DNA from: Callorhinus ursinus
Lineage: Eukaryota > Chordata > Mammalia > Carnivora > Otariidae
Assembly: GCF_003265705.1 (NCBI RefSeq)
Contig: NW_020312785.1
Span: forward strand, 134,911,376-134,975,375
Length of the DNA: 64,000 nt
Reading direction: 5' to 3'
Shown piece by piece: positions 46,264-58,940 of the stretch. Positions within the stretch are counted from its first letter, which is position 1, and every line of letters begins with the position of its first letter. A program made the position numbers and the translations under genes. The notes beneath the pieces were generated by a model. It ran no database searches, had not been told where the DNA came from, and saw nothing but the letters and a program-made list of their open reading frames with translations.

Positions 46264-46650
46264 CTTTTCTATTCGTCCTTTTGGGCTTCCATAACAAAAT
46301 ACCATAGACTGGGTGGATTAAACAACAGAAGTGTATTTTCCCACAGTTCTGGAATCTGGAAGTATATGATCAATGTACCAGCAAAGTTGGTTTCTTCTGA
46401 AGCCTCTCTCCTTGACTTGCAGATGGCTGCCTTCTTGCTGCCCTACATGATCTTTCCTCTGTGAGCACATGCTCCTTGGGTCTCTTCCTTTTTTTATAGG
46501 ATGCCAATCCTATTGGATTAGGGTCCATTCTTATGACTTCATTTAACCTTAATTGTTTTTTAAAGGGTCTATCTTCAAAATACAGTCACATTGGTGGTTA
46601 GGGTTTCAACATATAAGTTTGTAGGAGGGACACAGTTCACTCTATAACAA
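46264..46650 (-). mobile_element. Ancient solo LTR, ERVL/MaLR type, antisense
   Basis: Antisense of the same LTR type as 42365-42743: 'CCATAACAAAATACCATAGAC' 'TGGGTGGATTAAACAACAG', 'CCCACAGTTCTGGAATCTGG', and 'TTGGTGGTTAGGGTTTCAAC' 'ATATAAGTTTGTAGGAGGG' 'ACACAGTTCA'. It is near full length, and the simple repeat abuts its left edge. No viral gene is present. Confidence 0.75.
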
Positions 46651-47943
46651 TGCATGATCATCATAGAGGATTCTAACAAAAAAGAGAGTAAAATTTTTAA
46701 AAAATCATCTAACTTTCTACCACTCAGAAATAATAATTTTAAGCCTTTAGGTGAGGGTCATTCTACCCATTTCTCCAACCATTTGGATGAATCACTAGCT
46801 TGATAGATTGCAAACAAGGTGAATAGATTCCAATCTATTGCATGGATTCCAATCTATGTAATGGATTCATAGTATATAAATTACATTTTAATTAATAATT
46901 TGAATTTTTAGTGATATTATATTTTACCTTGCAATTGATTCTAAAACCAGGGCATGAAGCTATTATTTTTCCTAAAGATTTTTACATCACTTATACAGGA
47001 TAATTGCTTTCATGTATAAATGCTGCTTCACTAATTCTTATGAACATTTTACTTGAGACTTTCTAAACTAGACTAAAGGAAAGGAAAAAAAGAAAAATCT
47101 GTGTGCACATGTCAAGTCATTTAAACCAACCAATAGATGTAAAAAAAAAAAAGGGTGAAAAATTATGAAGTGCTCCTAGTTACTTACAAGAGTTGTTTCT
47201 GTTTTAATATAGTATCTATAACTTTGTAAGTGGTTTGTTGTTTTGACTATTAAACCAAGGACTATATATGACAGCATCTAGCGTAGAACTCTAATAGCTG
47301 ATCATAGTGGATGTTCAATAAATATTTGTTGAATTAAAATCTACATTTTACTTAATCAGAGCCACAAGTATTCTATTTTTTGAAAACTTGTAGGAAAGAA
47401 CAGCCCCTGTCTTCCCAGTTTGGCGTTTTGTGTTGGAGTCCTATTGAATAACTTTCATTCCTACACCCCTAGGCAGTGGTCTAATGGAGTGGGTTTTTAC
47501 AAAGATGTTAAGTTCTGTAGTCATCTATGAATTAAATGATGCAATTACACTATAGCTAATGTAGCAGAAGATTATAAAAAAAGATTATAAGGACAATTAA
47601 GACTTTGATGTCATTTTTGTATTTTTAAAATATGTTTCTATTTTAAAATTCCTCGCTACAAATGATGATGTGATTAAGCTCCTCTAATTACTCCCAAGTC
47701 CTCTTCCGAGCACTTAGTTTTGGTTGTGTGCATGTGTGCACATATGTATTCTATTCTCTGATAATAATTTCCACTTTTTCTTAGATCCATTCTTTATGAA
47801 TTTACTGTTCACCAACAGTCTTTCTGTTTCATCTTCTGCATTTTTAACTTCATTAAAAAAAAAAATCCTCTCAGCTATTGGAAACTCACAAAGTACTTGT
47901 ATTTCATGAGGAATTTGTGAGTACTGCATGGCTATAGTTCCTG
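46651..47943. other. AT-rich unique DNA
   Basis: A 19-bp unit GATTCCAATCTATTGCATG is duplicated at 46826-46863. A diverged 'TGTTCAATAAATATTTGTTG' 'AATTAAAAT' end near 47312 suggests a MIR or L2 remnant. No gene is supported. Confidence 0.4.
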
Positions 47944-48140
47944 AATTTTTTAAAAGATTTTATTTATTTATTTATTTATTTATTTGAGAAAGAGAGAGAG
48001 AGCACACGATGGAAGGAGGAATAAAGGGAGAGGGAGAAGCAGAGTCCCCGCTGAGCAGGGAGCCCCGTATGGGACTCAACCTGAGGATCATGACCTGAGC
48101 TGAAGACAGACGCTTAACCAACTGAGTCACCCAGGCACCC
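47944..48140 (-). mobile_element. CAN-SINE, full length
   Basis: The T-rich tail (TTTATTTATTTATTTATTTA), CT domain antisense, 'CCCCGCTGAGCAGGGAGCCC', 'GGATCATGACCTGAGCTGAA' and the head 'CTTAACCAACTGAGTCACCC' 'AGGCACCC' are all present. A short duplication, TAGTTCCTG (47935-47943) against TAGTTCTTG (48141-48149), flanks it. Confidence 0.93.
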
Positions 48141-48149
48141 TAGTTCTTG

Positions 48150-50015
48150 CATGTTTGAAAATGAGTATGATCTTTATCCTATAATGACAACTTGGTCAGC
48201 ATGGTATTTCTGGGTCACATTTTTCCTCTAGGAATTGTATAGACCTCACTCCTGTATTCTAGCTTTGAACATTGATGTAGAAAAAGCTTAAAGCCAAGCT
48301 AACATCTCCTCCTTTTGCTATCTGAATGCCTGAAAATTTTCTCATTTTCAATAAATTTTAAAAGTTTAGCCAGGTTTGCTTGAATGTCAATCACTGTGAA
48401 TCTATTTTTTTCTTCTAAAACAAATTTGTTTTGTTTTGTTTTTCAACTTGCAGGCCAAGTTCTCCTTTTCAGGGCATTTCTTTGAATGCCTTTCTGTTTC
48501 ATTTATCATTTCTTACCTTATCAGGAACATTCAGGGGTAGCAATTTTCCTTGTGCTCAATCAATTTCTCTGTCTTCCACAATATTTTCTTTCTAGAATTG
48601 GTTTGATCATCCTGTCATTTTCTTTGTGATTATCTCAAGACTTTCTTAAGTTTGTTATTCTATGGTTAATCATGTTTGTCGTGTTTCGTTATGTTTAATT
48701 AATTTATTTTGTCTATAATGGAACCCTTTTTCTTCTCAATTTGTTGCCTCAATTTTGCAGTCTCCATTCTTATTTCATTCCATCATTTTGTTATCTTGGT
48801 CTTTGTGGAATTCGTTATTAATTCCAAACCATAAAATATTTATGAAAACGTATTTCAGTTTTTTGGATTTTTTTCCTTCTAGAATGGTTTCTTCATCCAT
48901 GTATTCCTTCTTTTCCTCTCTCTTTTTTTCCTTTCTTCCATTTTTCTGTTAAATATTTCTATAGTTGCTATAAGATGACTTTTCATCTCATTCCTGTTTA
49001 ATGCAGGCTTTACTGTCCAGTTGTCTTGTTTTTATACAGTGTGCTTGGATTTTCATGGATCTCCTTTACTCCCACCGTATCCAAGTCATATCTGTCTTCC
49101 CTTTAATCTACAGTTTGAGGATAGGATTTTAGGTTTGATTCATTTTTTTCTTACCCTGGGATATGAGGTAAGGTACGATCAATTGGAACTAGTCTCCTTT
49201 AATGAAAGTTATTAACTTTCTATCTTGTAGTAGTGGTGCTGGAAGTAAAAATGTCTCTTATTTCCATGGTCAACAGTTATCTTAAGATTCAGATTATTCT
49301 ACCAGCTGACTGTGGAAGTGCAGAGTCTGTACTTATGTCAGAGTTCACTGTGATTATCTGTTTTCTAATTTTATCCCATCTTTATCCAGTGAACATTTCC
49401 ACTTCCTTTGCCATTCCTCAGATCACAATAGGGAAAATGTATGGATATTGCTGTATATCCTCTTTATTTCCAACTTTGGGGGCAATCATGATACTTCCAA
49501 GGTTTGTTTGGCTCACAAGTACAGTTTTCAGTGGAGGTTGGGAACAATGATGAATCATTTCAGAGTCCTCTCTTTCTTTCCCTGCCCAGACTTTATGATA
49601 TTTACAATATTGGGCTACGACTGTAGTTGAATTTCGGCCTTTTTCTGTTTATTAAAAATTTATTTTTACTTCATTTCATTAGGTAATTTCAGGTGGGGGG
49701 AACTTAATTGCCATAATTACCTATAAGCCCTCATCAAGAGGTTTTGATTCTCTAATGCTGCTGAGTGATAGCTTTGTTGTCTTCATCACACTTGGCAGAG
49801 ATACTGGGTTTCACCAACAAATAATGAAACTTGTTTTTTAAAAAACTATCTACCTATGCAGGTAGAAACTAGCTATGAAAGCCAATTCTTGCTTACTATT
49901 TGTTGCTATAACACCTAACACAGGATTTTGAGACTCTAAGATGATTCTATTTATTGTTATAGCAACAGAAATACTGGCAATTTAAGTGTAAGCATATCAA
50001 AGGGCTCCAGAGGCA
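48150..50015. other. Pyrimidine-rich plus strand, unidentified; possible antisense of an old L1
   Basis: About 1.5 kb is markedly T- and C-rich on the plus strand with no stop-free frame beyond 105 codons. The opening part ('GGTATTTCTGGGTCACATTT' 'TTCCTCTAGGAATTG') faintly resembles the antisense of an old L1 5' region. I cannot confirm this. Frames at 48755-48952, 49021-49215 and 49233-49550 (+) show no domain. Confidence 0.25.
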
Positions 50016-50132
50016 CTGTCAGTGGGCATTTCCCTTTTCTGCAAATAGGAAAGCAGATGCACAATTGCAGTATCTTGCTCAAAGTCAGACAGTTATAGAG
50101 GCAGCATCTGAGCTCCTGTTAACACTAGGACT
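50016..50132 (-). mobile_element. MIR fragment, antisense
   Basis: 'TTCCCTTTTCTGCAAATAGG' followed by 'TATCTTGCTCAAAGTCAGAC' 'AGTTATAGAGGCAGC' matches antisense MIR. Confidence 0.55.
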
Positions 50133-50805
50133 GTATCTTCTAAATGTTCCAAAATATATTAAACAATCATCACACTTACCTCCTGACTGTGCAGATCCTG
50201 GGGCAGGAAACCATGGTGAGACACTGTAGAGGTCCACCACTGACCCAGGCTATGAATTTCCAACATCAAGTTAGTCTCCCATGGATGATCAAACACTAAT
50301 GTGCACAGAGGTGTGGGCATTTTTTTCCCCACTTCTGTTAGTTTATACATTCCCTTCTTTCACTGTGGAATTATACTGGCTTATAGACTGCCAAGTTTGT
50401 GTCTCTTAAAAAATTCAGCACATACTTTTAATCATAAAAGTAGAAACCCAACTGATTCCTGCCCTTGTGAATTTTAAGAGCTGATTGAAAACATACAAAG
50501 AAATAGCTCTAAATGTTCAGCTGTATTGCATAGAGATGGAGAAAAGCAAGGGGGATGTTGGGGATCTTCCAAGGAAGGAGGAAGACAAAGGAGTCTCTTC
50601 CTTATTCCTTCTAAGCTAGGAAAACCCAACATAACAGAACTGATGCCTCTAAACATCCTCCCTCCCATTCTGCCCTCTCTTTGAAGTCATGACCCCAAAC
50701 CAGCTGCTTGTGGGTATGCTTCACCTTCTGAGTATCACGATCTTTTTTTTTTTTTTTTTAAATCACATGGATTGTTTTTAATCATATAGTTGAGAATTTA
50801 TATAC
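50133..50805. other. Unique DNA with a T16 run
   Basis: No gene. A poly-T run lies at 50744-50759 and may be a remnant tail of a minus-strand retroposon that I cannot identify. Confidence 0.35.
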
Positions 50806-51264
50806 TCTTCAGCCAGTATCCCTTCCCTGGGATTAGTAGACTTCACAGATGTGATTAAGGATCTTGAGATGGGGTTATTATCCTGGATCATTGTTAGGGT
50901 GGGCCCAATGTAACCACTATGGTCCCTATAAGGGAAAGAGGCAGCAGAGTCAGTGAAAGAGCATCGGAGTCAGAGAAAGAGATGGGCCAACAGAAGAGGT
51001 CAGAGGGAGAGATTTTAAGATGTTACACTGCTGGCTTTGAAAATAGAGGAAGGGGTCATGAGCCAACGTTATATAGACATTCTCTAGAAGCTGCACAAGA
51101 GGAGGAAATGGACCCTCCCCCAGCGCCTCCAGAAGGAATGCAGCCCTGCAGACACATTTCAAAATTCTGACCTCCTGAACTGTAAGATAATAAATTGGTA
51201 TTGTTTTAAGTAATTGCTTTTACAGTAATTTGTTACAACAGCAATAGGAAACTCATACAACTGC
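50806..51264 (+). mobile_element. Ancient solo LTR (ERVL/MaLR-like)
   Basis: 'TTCACAGATGTGATTAAGGA' 'TCTTGAGATGGGG', 'AGGGTGGGCCCAATGTAACC', 'GCGCCTCCAGAAGGAATGCA' 'GCCCTGCAGACAC', 'TGACCTCCTGAACTGTAAGA' 'TAATAAATT' and 'GTTACAACAGCAATAGGAAA' 'CTCATACA' follow a common old mammalian LTR in order. The frame 50919-51170 is chance. Confidence 0.75.
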
Positions 51265-54200
51265 ACAAATTCACGATTCAATTATTGACATGTTGATTTC
51301 AGAATAATAAAACATGGCTACTGTAGGAGCTCTGAGGTAAACAGATCTGGTGCCTTATAATACAATCCAGTGTCCCTTAGAAGTTATAGGAAAGAAACTC
51401 TCACCCATAATTAATTACGAAAAAAACATTTCTGAAAGGATAAGGACCTCTTTTGCTTCAGGTGCCTCCATTATTCTTCAAGAACTAGTAGAAAATAATT
51501 TTAAGGGACACAAGAATATTAATAACCATTTCCTGCTGGATTGTACTGAACAGATATGCTTCATCTCATACTGTCACTATTTCTACTTCTGCATGCACAA
51601 ATGCCCACAGAGCTTTTAAAGCTTTGACTGAGGCATGACCCCAACAGAAAGCTTGTTTATGCTTGTGTTTTTCCCTATTCAGGGGGAAGGCTGTCTGTTT
51701 TCAAGTACGGAGTTACTATCCATAAGCTAGAGAACATGATTTTATCACGCCATAGAGAAATAAAGGGCCTTTGTTTCCTCAAAGAGACCTCTCATGGCCT
51801 TTGTGAAGAATCCTAGGAAGTTCCTGTACATTTATCTTCCTTCCCCTAAAAAAAGCTGCATGACTAATGGCCACCTTTTGGGTGCTGCTGATTCTGACAC
51901 CAGCTTCTCCATCCAGCTGTCGCCATGACTCGCCTCATCTGAGAGACACATACTACTGATATCGTTCGGTCATTTCTGTCATTGAATGTTTCCAATGGTT
52001 CCTTTCTCCCTGCATCAAACCCTTCTGCCTGACCCAGAGGCTCCGTCATAAACAGCCCCACTTTGGCAACCTCGTCAGACAGTCCTCTACTTTGGGAATT
52101 GTAGTTCAGTTAATAGGCAACTCAAATTTCATTTTCTCATAGATACAATACTTTACAAAGAGCTGAGATGCCAAAACCAGCCTGCAAGATGTCATTTAAC
52201 CTTTAAATGTATTAATGGCACTCATACTATTTCCACAACATGTTCCCTTCCTCCCCGCCCCCCATGGTAAGCAGATGTCAACAAGGGTTCTCACTTGGCT
52301 TGCTAAATGGATTTCTTACTCACTAGGATTACTTCTTGGGAGCTGAGGGTTAGATTAAAGCAATGTTGTACATCAAATTCCAAATTTTCCAACTAAAAAG
52401 GAAATGTAAAGAATATATCCTTCACTCCTGGCCGACACCATTGAGGTGGCCATGATGTTCCTGGTAGCCGTGAGATTAAAAACTGGGTTTGACTTGAGTT
52501 TAGGTGGGGAAAGACAAAAGATCTTTCCTAGCCAAAAGTAACTTAATATTTCACCAAAGTACACTAATAAAACAATGTTCCATAACTTTACGGCTGCGAA
52601 AGATAAATGCCATTCAAATCTATTCGTTTACTGTGTGATTAAGACATAAAGAACTGTTGATTTGAATTTCTCCCACCCAATGTCAGGGAGCATGTGTGGC
52701 TGTACTTCTGTGGAGGAGTTAGTAACTAGTAACAGCCAGTACTTCTCTGTAGGAAACATTTGCTTCCTGTAAGGCTCTCTCTCAGGTTCCATCCTTCCTT
52801 TCCCTTTAGTTACGATTCTGTATTTTTCTAGACCACAGAACATTGATTGTAGAGCTACAAGCTAACCCCCACCCCCCTTTTTTTGTATGTCCAAATTCTC
52901 TGCCTCCTTTAAAACTTATCTTGGTCCTCTCCAAGCATTCCCTCTCTTCATTTCTATAAACCCAACCCTCTTCCCTTTTGGGGATCTCCTTGTTTTTCCA
53001 CCTCTTGCCTCCCACCACTCTGTCATCAGTGGGAACTAATAATATTCCAGCTCCATGACCACAGCTAATGACACTTGACTTAGCTGGAAACATATGGTAC
53101 TTGCACATGCTCCTCATCACAGCGACTGGCCCACCAGCAATCTCTTCCCTAGGAACCGTAAACTGCTATGATGGGCCTTTTCTTTCCTGGTCACAAGCTG
53201 TGCAGATAAGCCCCTTCTAGTTGCCAGAAACTAGCTGGAGAAAGTCACTCTGCTTTGCAGAGAAAAGCAATCTGCAGAAGAAGAGAATAGAACTAGAAGC
53301 AAAGAGAAGTGGTAAGTGAGATGAAGACACAGAGTCATTCCTGAGGCTAACTTGACTCCCACCCTTCTAGGAGTATAATGGAAGAAACTCTTTTCTTTAC
53401 GCTAATTAGGGTTGAGTGTTTGTCGCTTACAAACAAGAGTCCTGGCATGCACTAGCCCCTTTCTGCAAATCTCATTTTTAAAATGGTCTACACCATCCTT
53501 GAGCACTTATCCCTGCACTGTCCCATTGCAGACTAACGGCTTCTTTGGCATAGGTTTTATTCCTACCCCTTGAACTTCAGACAACCTAAACACAAATATG
53601 AAATGATGTATTATTCTCAAGAAATAATGCTGAAATTCTTCTGTTCCTGCCACCGTGATCCACTTGCCTCTGTAACTTTTGTTCAACATTCCACTTCTCG
53701 GCCAAAAGATTTCTGGAATTCTAAATGTCAAAATTTCCCCCTACTTAGTGGCCTCTGGGAGCCAGAATCCAGCCAGTTCTTAGAGCTTTCCACTTGGTTA
53801 GAGAACTGGCATCATGTTAGCTTTTATCATGGTAAAAATAACATGTCCTTTTGCTGATGTGCACTTGAAAAATCAGTACAAGTATGTATGGCAAATAAAA
53901 TGCTTGTTTTGAAAGTTTAAACACTAGGAAACCTGTGAGGTTTTCCCAGGCCACTTCTTATCAAATCCATCTTAGTCTTACTTCATAATAATGGGCATAC
54001 AAATTCACAGCGTAATTAATAGCCCCATTGAAAGTAATCCCTGTTACTAAGCACACATCACATCCGCCTTTATAACTTTGCCTATAACAATAGATATCAA
54101 TATCACTGTCAGTAATAGCATCTTTTCACACAAAGAACAATCATCGTCAGAATTTATCTTTGTCAGTTATTTGTTATGCATTTCAATTCCTCCATTAGTT

Positions 54201-54751
54201 CTTTTTGTCAGATTAATTATAAAGATCTCTTTCCAGTTTTTGCCCCAGGTCTAGGATTGATCTCTGAATCCACAGATAATTCTTTCCAATTGTACCCTTT
54301 CCTAATTGGGGACAGAGGGCAGATGACTCCTAAGACTGGCCAGGAGTGACTTTTGCTCATATGAAAAGAATTGGAATTCTGTCAAAGCTTGCCCTTTCTC
54401 AGTACTTTGATGGCAGTCATATGCCCACAAACCTAGGTGGGCTCAGAGTAAGATGCTTGCTTTTTTCTGAAGAAGTGTTTCTTATCCCTGGTGGAATATT
54501 AGAACAACCTTGGAAGCTAAAGACAAATCAACAAACAAGAATAACAATAGAAACAACAAAACCCTGCCTAGGTAACATCCCAGATCAGTTAAATCAGAAT
54601 CTTGAGGACTGAGCCCATGACTAAGGAAAACCACTGTTTCACAGTTTTAAACAGTCACAATGCACAGCACTCACCACATTTGCAAATTTGCATTATCTAC
54701 TAAAATGAATAAGCAGAGCAAAACTGCAAAGTCCCAGCATGACATACTAAA
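51265..54751. other. Unique DNA, no gene supported
   Basis: No convincing coding frame. A region at 51880-52110 has several CpGs and no repeat similarity. At 54490-54620 a weak 'AAATCAGAATCTTGAGGACT' block suggests a decayed hAT MITE. The longest frames (52806-53120 minus, 53570-53857 plus, 54346-54612 plus) show no recognisable domain. Confidence 0.4.
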
Positions 54752-54964
54752 GCAGTGATTTTCCACAAAGGATGCTTTTGTGGCAGACATTTGGTAACAT
54801 CTGAAGACATTTCTGGTTGTCACAAGATGGGAAGAGGATGCAACTGGCATCTAGTGGGTACAGGGCAGAAATATTAAGCAGCTTACAATGCACAGAAGAG
54901 CCTCTTGCAACAAAGAATCATCTGGCTCAAATTGTCAGTAATCCTGATATTGAGAAAACCTGCT
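54752..54964 (+). mobile_element. MER20 (hAT DNA transposon), second copy
   Basis: 'GGCAGACATTTGGTAACATC' 'TGAAGACATTTCTGGTTGTC' 'ACAA', 'AACTGGCATCTAGTGGGTAC', 'CAATGCACAGAAGAGCC' and 'CAACAAAGAATCATCTGGCT' match MER20 in order, in the same orientation as the copy at 4770. Confidence 0.85.
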
Positions 54965-55468
54965 CTAAAAGTAGGTGACCTTCTCCTTTTACCAGGACCT
55001 ATGTCTATGAGATCTACTGAACCGATATTCAAAGCTCCCCAAAGGCCAAGGAGGCTTAGTACATTTCTTTTTAGAGTACTTAGTAAGGGACCCTGCTGAT
55101 TTCTTTAAATTATCTTCATATTCTCATTCACTCTAGGAGAAGATACTTTTAGTAAACATGGGTATGATCCAGATCTTCTTCAATCTATTCTTCAGCTGGC
55201 TAACAGGAAATCAGTTTATTCTCCAAATACTAATACAAAGACACTGAAACACCATTTGAGGGTCTTCAGACCTGCAATGGATCACAGATTTTAAAATTTA
55301 CATTTCCCAGCAGTTTTGACACATCATTCTTACCAATCTTCCCCTAAGTAAATATTTCCTTAAAAGAAAGTAGAAAGGAATTGTATCAAATGAACAAGCT
55401 ACTCAATCATCAACATGAATGTGTAAGTCATTTGATTTTAGGGTAAGAGAAACGTTATTGTCAAACTG
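54965..55468. other. Unique DNA
   Basis: No gene or nameable repeat. Confidence 0.4.
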
Positions 55469-55592
55469 TGATTCAAAAGTTAACATTGTCCAAGGTCTCA
55501 CAGATAATGGCAGAGTTGGGACTGATACTCAATCAACATCTCTTGACTATGTACCCACTGCCCTTTCCACTAGTCAGTCTATTTTTTCCAAC
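55469..55592 (-). mobile_element. MIR fragment, antisense
   Basis: 'TTGTCCAAGGTCTCACAGAT' 'AATGGCAGAGTTGGGACTGA', then 'ACTGCCCTTTCCACTAGTCA', matches the antisense MIR 5' half. Confidence 0.7.
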
Positions 55593-55784
55593 GTGAGTAA
55601 CATCCAAAGATCCAATTCAGTAATGTCAAGTTTAACCATTAAAAATTAATGACTTTTTTGGGGTTTTCCCCAAATGGGACTAAGAATGTCATCTGTTTAT
55701 CCAAGTAGCAGTTATATATCAATGTGGAGATGGATGCATTAGATTCTGACAGCTTGATGTAGCAAACTGTATTTTACAAAGATG

Positions 55785-56336
55785 ACTGCCACCAATATCC
55801 CATATCTTACATGCTCTTTTTACATCCTGAAGAGTGATGAGGTCTATATTCCCTCCCCTTGAACCTGGGAAGACCTTCTCAACCGCTTTGCCCAATAGAG
55901 CATGGTGTAAGTGATGTGTGTGACTCCCAAGGTTACTTCATAAAAATGACATACATTTCTGCCTTTTTACTCTTGGATACTTATTCTTTCTTGAAGCAGA
56001 GCCATCATACTATGAGAAAGCCAAACAACCACGTGAAGGGACCACCTACAGATGTCTCTGCCAAAAACCCCAGCTGCTGTCATGATAGAAAGCCAGCATC
56101 AGCTGTCAGACATATGAGTGAATGAATCTGCAGATGAGTCCAGCCCCCAAGCATCAAATCTCTTCCAGCATTCAGGCTGTTCCAGCTGAGCTGATACCAT
56201 GCAGAACATATATATGCAGTCCCTGCTGAGTCCTTTCCAAATTATAGATCTGTGAACAAAATAAATGGTCATTGATGTTTTAAACCACTAAGTTTTGGGT
56301 GTTTTGTTACTTAGTAGTAGATAACTGTTACACCTG
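55785..56336 (+). mobile_element. Ancient solo LTR (ERVL/MaLR-like)
   Basis: 'GCATCAGCTGTCAGACATAT' 'GAGTGAATGAATCTGCAG', 'TCAGGCTGTTCCAGCTGAGC', AATAAATGGTC, and the end 'GTTTTAAACCACTAAGTTTT' 'GGGTGTTTTGTTAC' followed by 'GTAGTAGATAACTGTTACA' are typical of this LTR type. It resembles the copy at 20005-20512. The 5' boundary is approximate and no viral gene remains. Confidence 0.65.
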
Positions 56337-57389
56337 GCATCATTAAGCTTTTGAATTATCAACTAAATTCTTATGATCACACTTGGTTCATACTAGATTT
56401 TCAATAATTCTTATTTAATAATTGATTGACTCTATTCCATGCTCACAGAGAACTTGCAGATCTGGTTTGGCAAATATTATAAACCCTGTGACAATGTCAA
56501 TTAATAAACTGGCATTCTGTATTTAGACATCAGTCTTTGTGAACAAGTTAAATGTGAAACAGCTCCTCAAAGATAAATCTATTGTCTATTGCTGAACAGA
56601 TTGGATTTTCAAGTCTGAAAGGACCAGAAACTGAAGAATAGTAAATTCATCACTGTAATGGATCCAGGCCTTTCAGTACTTGGTAGTGAAATAAGTCTCT
56701 CCTTTGGTACCTGAACTTGACTGGATGACTTTAATCTCAACTTCAATTTTCTCCTTTTCTTCACATAATTTCATATCTAATGAATCACTATGTAAGGATG
56801 AAGAAGTGAAAAAATAAATAGCTTGACATGTCCTTAAAGACCATCCTGGGAGGCAGAGTCACAAACACTATTTTCCAGACCCTATTCGTGTTTGTGAACT
56901 AGCCCAATCTCTTAATAATCAGGCATATGTTTTTGTAGGAAGAAGCACCATTCTTTATGTTGGCTGTCCGCCACTAAAGCAGAATATGTGTCATATAAAC
57001 TCACCAAGGACCTCTAGGCCAAGTGTTTTTGATTTATGAAGTCTTAGATGTGGTCTACAATGAGTTAATTACTCTTGGGAGCATAATGCTATCTTATAGA
57101 TGAAAGTGGTCTTATGATTTATTGGTGCTAGTGAAATAACTCACAATAATGTAAGACAATTTCTTCTAAGTCTGTGGTCTCTGAGTTGAGAAATGATCCC
57201 TTTTCTTGGGAAATGGGGATATAAGTTGGTGATGGCTTCCTCAAGAAATAAAGTTTCTTAAAGCAAGAATTATTTTGAAGTGTAGAAATAGGATGAATGA
57301 AGAATAGGAAGGTAGGAGAAAAAATGTGGGATGACAAGTTTAACCAGAAATAAAAACTCACTATTAATCTAAATTAAGACAACTTGATA
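56337..57389. other. Unique AT-rich DNA
   Basis: No gene is supported. The minus-strand frame 57128-57361 shows no domain. Confidence 0.4.
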
Positions 57390-58940
57390 ATAGTGCAAGG
57401 ATGGGCAAGTAATAGACTAACAAAACAGAAAGCACCCAAACAGACTAATACATATAAGTTAACTGAATATATGGCAGAACTAACATTGCGGATGATGGGG
57501 GAAAGGATAAAATGTTAATTAATTATGTTGAGACAATGGGTTTTCCAAAGCAAACAAAAAAGAAATTGGATTTTTGTCTCATATAATTAATTAATACTCA
57601 AAAATTAATTCCAAGTGAGTTAACAACTTAAAAGTGAAAGGTAAACTTTAAACTTACAGACAGAGATATAGATGGAAAAGTTTATGACCTTAGGGGAGAG
57701 AAACTTTTATAAAAGGATGCAAAGAGCATAAAATTTAAGGAAGATTGATCAATTCAACTACATTAAAATTGACAGCTTAATAAAAACAAAAAACAACAAC
57801 CAAAAACCAAAAAACAAACCCACAGGCCACAAGGTACAAGAAGATATTTGCAACGAATAGAATTGACAAAGCTTTATAATTAAAAATATATTATGAGCCC
57901 TTAAAATCGATAAAAGACAACTTACTATAAAATGGGCAAAAAAACCCCAAACATTTCACAGGAAAGATAACACATAAGACCGATTTAAAAAAAAGGTGCT
58001 AAATTTTATTTGGAATCAGAAAATGCAAAATTAAAACCAGAGTCATACACCAAATTAAATCACTGGATTGGCAAGGAGTAAAGTCTAATTATACCAAGTG
58101 TTGACAAGAGAGTGACCCAGTAAGAAATATTGTACATTGGTAATGGGAATATAAATGAGAAAATCATTTTGGAAAAACATTTAACATAATCTAGTAAATT
58201 CGAACATATGCAGATCCTATAACCCCAGCAATTCTCCCTCTGACATAACCTTGGCATGCTTTACAAAAAGACATGTAAAACTATGCCTAATAGCATTTTT
58301 TATGACACAAAAAAACATGGAACCAGCCTAAATCTCTGTAGACTTAATATGAATAAATACGCTGTAGTTTATGAACTACTATAAAGTAGTGGAAGCTAAA
58401 GCTATTCTTATCAATAAAAATGAATCTCAAATACATAATACCATATGAAAAAAGTTAGAAAAAATATAATCACTATGATTTACTACTTTTAAAAATGTTT
58501 TTTATTTTTTATTTTTTTTAAAGATTTTATTTACTTTTTGAGAGAGAGAGAATGAGAGAGAGAGCACGAGAGGGAAGAGGGTCAGAGGGAGAAGCAGACT
58601 CCCTGCCTAGCAGGGAGCCCGATGTGGGACTCGATCCCAGGACTCCAGGATCATGACCTGAGCCGAAGGCAGTCGCTCAACCAACTGAGCCACCCAGGCG
58701 CCCTAAAAATGTTTTTTTAAAAGAATGAAATGAAATGATACATTGTGTACAGGAACCTACATAAATAAAAAACTATGAGGAAAAACATGAGAATGATTAA
58801 TGACATTCAAGATATTCTCTCTAAAACGGAAGAGTAGGAGGAACCAATCAAGTACAGATACCAGGGATCTTTAAGACTATGTTTTCTTAAGCTGGGTGAT
58901 TGTTTCATGGTGTTCATTTTACCATTATTGTTTAAATTAT
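57390..58940 (+). mobile_element. Old L1 3' part, split by a SINE
   Basis: From 'AGACTAACAAAACAGAAAGC' through 'GATTGATCAATTCAACTACA' 'TTAAAATT', 'AAGAAGATATTTGCAACGAA', 'AATGGGCAAAAAAACCCC' and 'GGAATCAGAAAATGCAAAAT', to the end 'TTAAGCTGGGTGATTGTTTC' 'ATGGTGTTC'. This is the ORF2 C-terminus and 3' end of an old L1M in sense orientation. Frames are ruined. The SINE at 58506 interrupts it. Confidence 0.75.
58506..58703 (-). mobile_element. CAN-SINE, full length, inside an old L1
   Basis: T-rich tail, CT domain antisense, 'GACTCCAGGATCATGACCTG' 'AGCCGAAGGCAGTCGCTC' and head 'CCACCCAGGCGCCC'. TSD TAAAAATGTTTTTT occurs at 58490-58503 and 58704-58717. Retained CpGs (GGCGCC) suggest youth. Confidence 0.95.

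Noticed and set aside
46072..46464. 130-codon frame with an Arg-Glu run
   Set aside because: It crosses a TG/GA microsatellite and an antisense LTR, so there is no coding basis.
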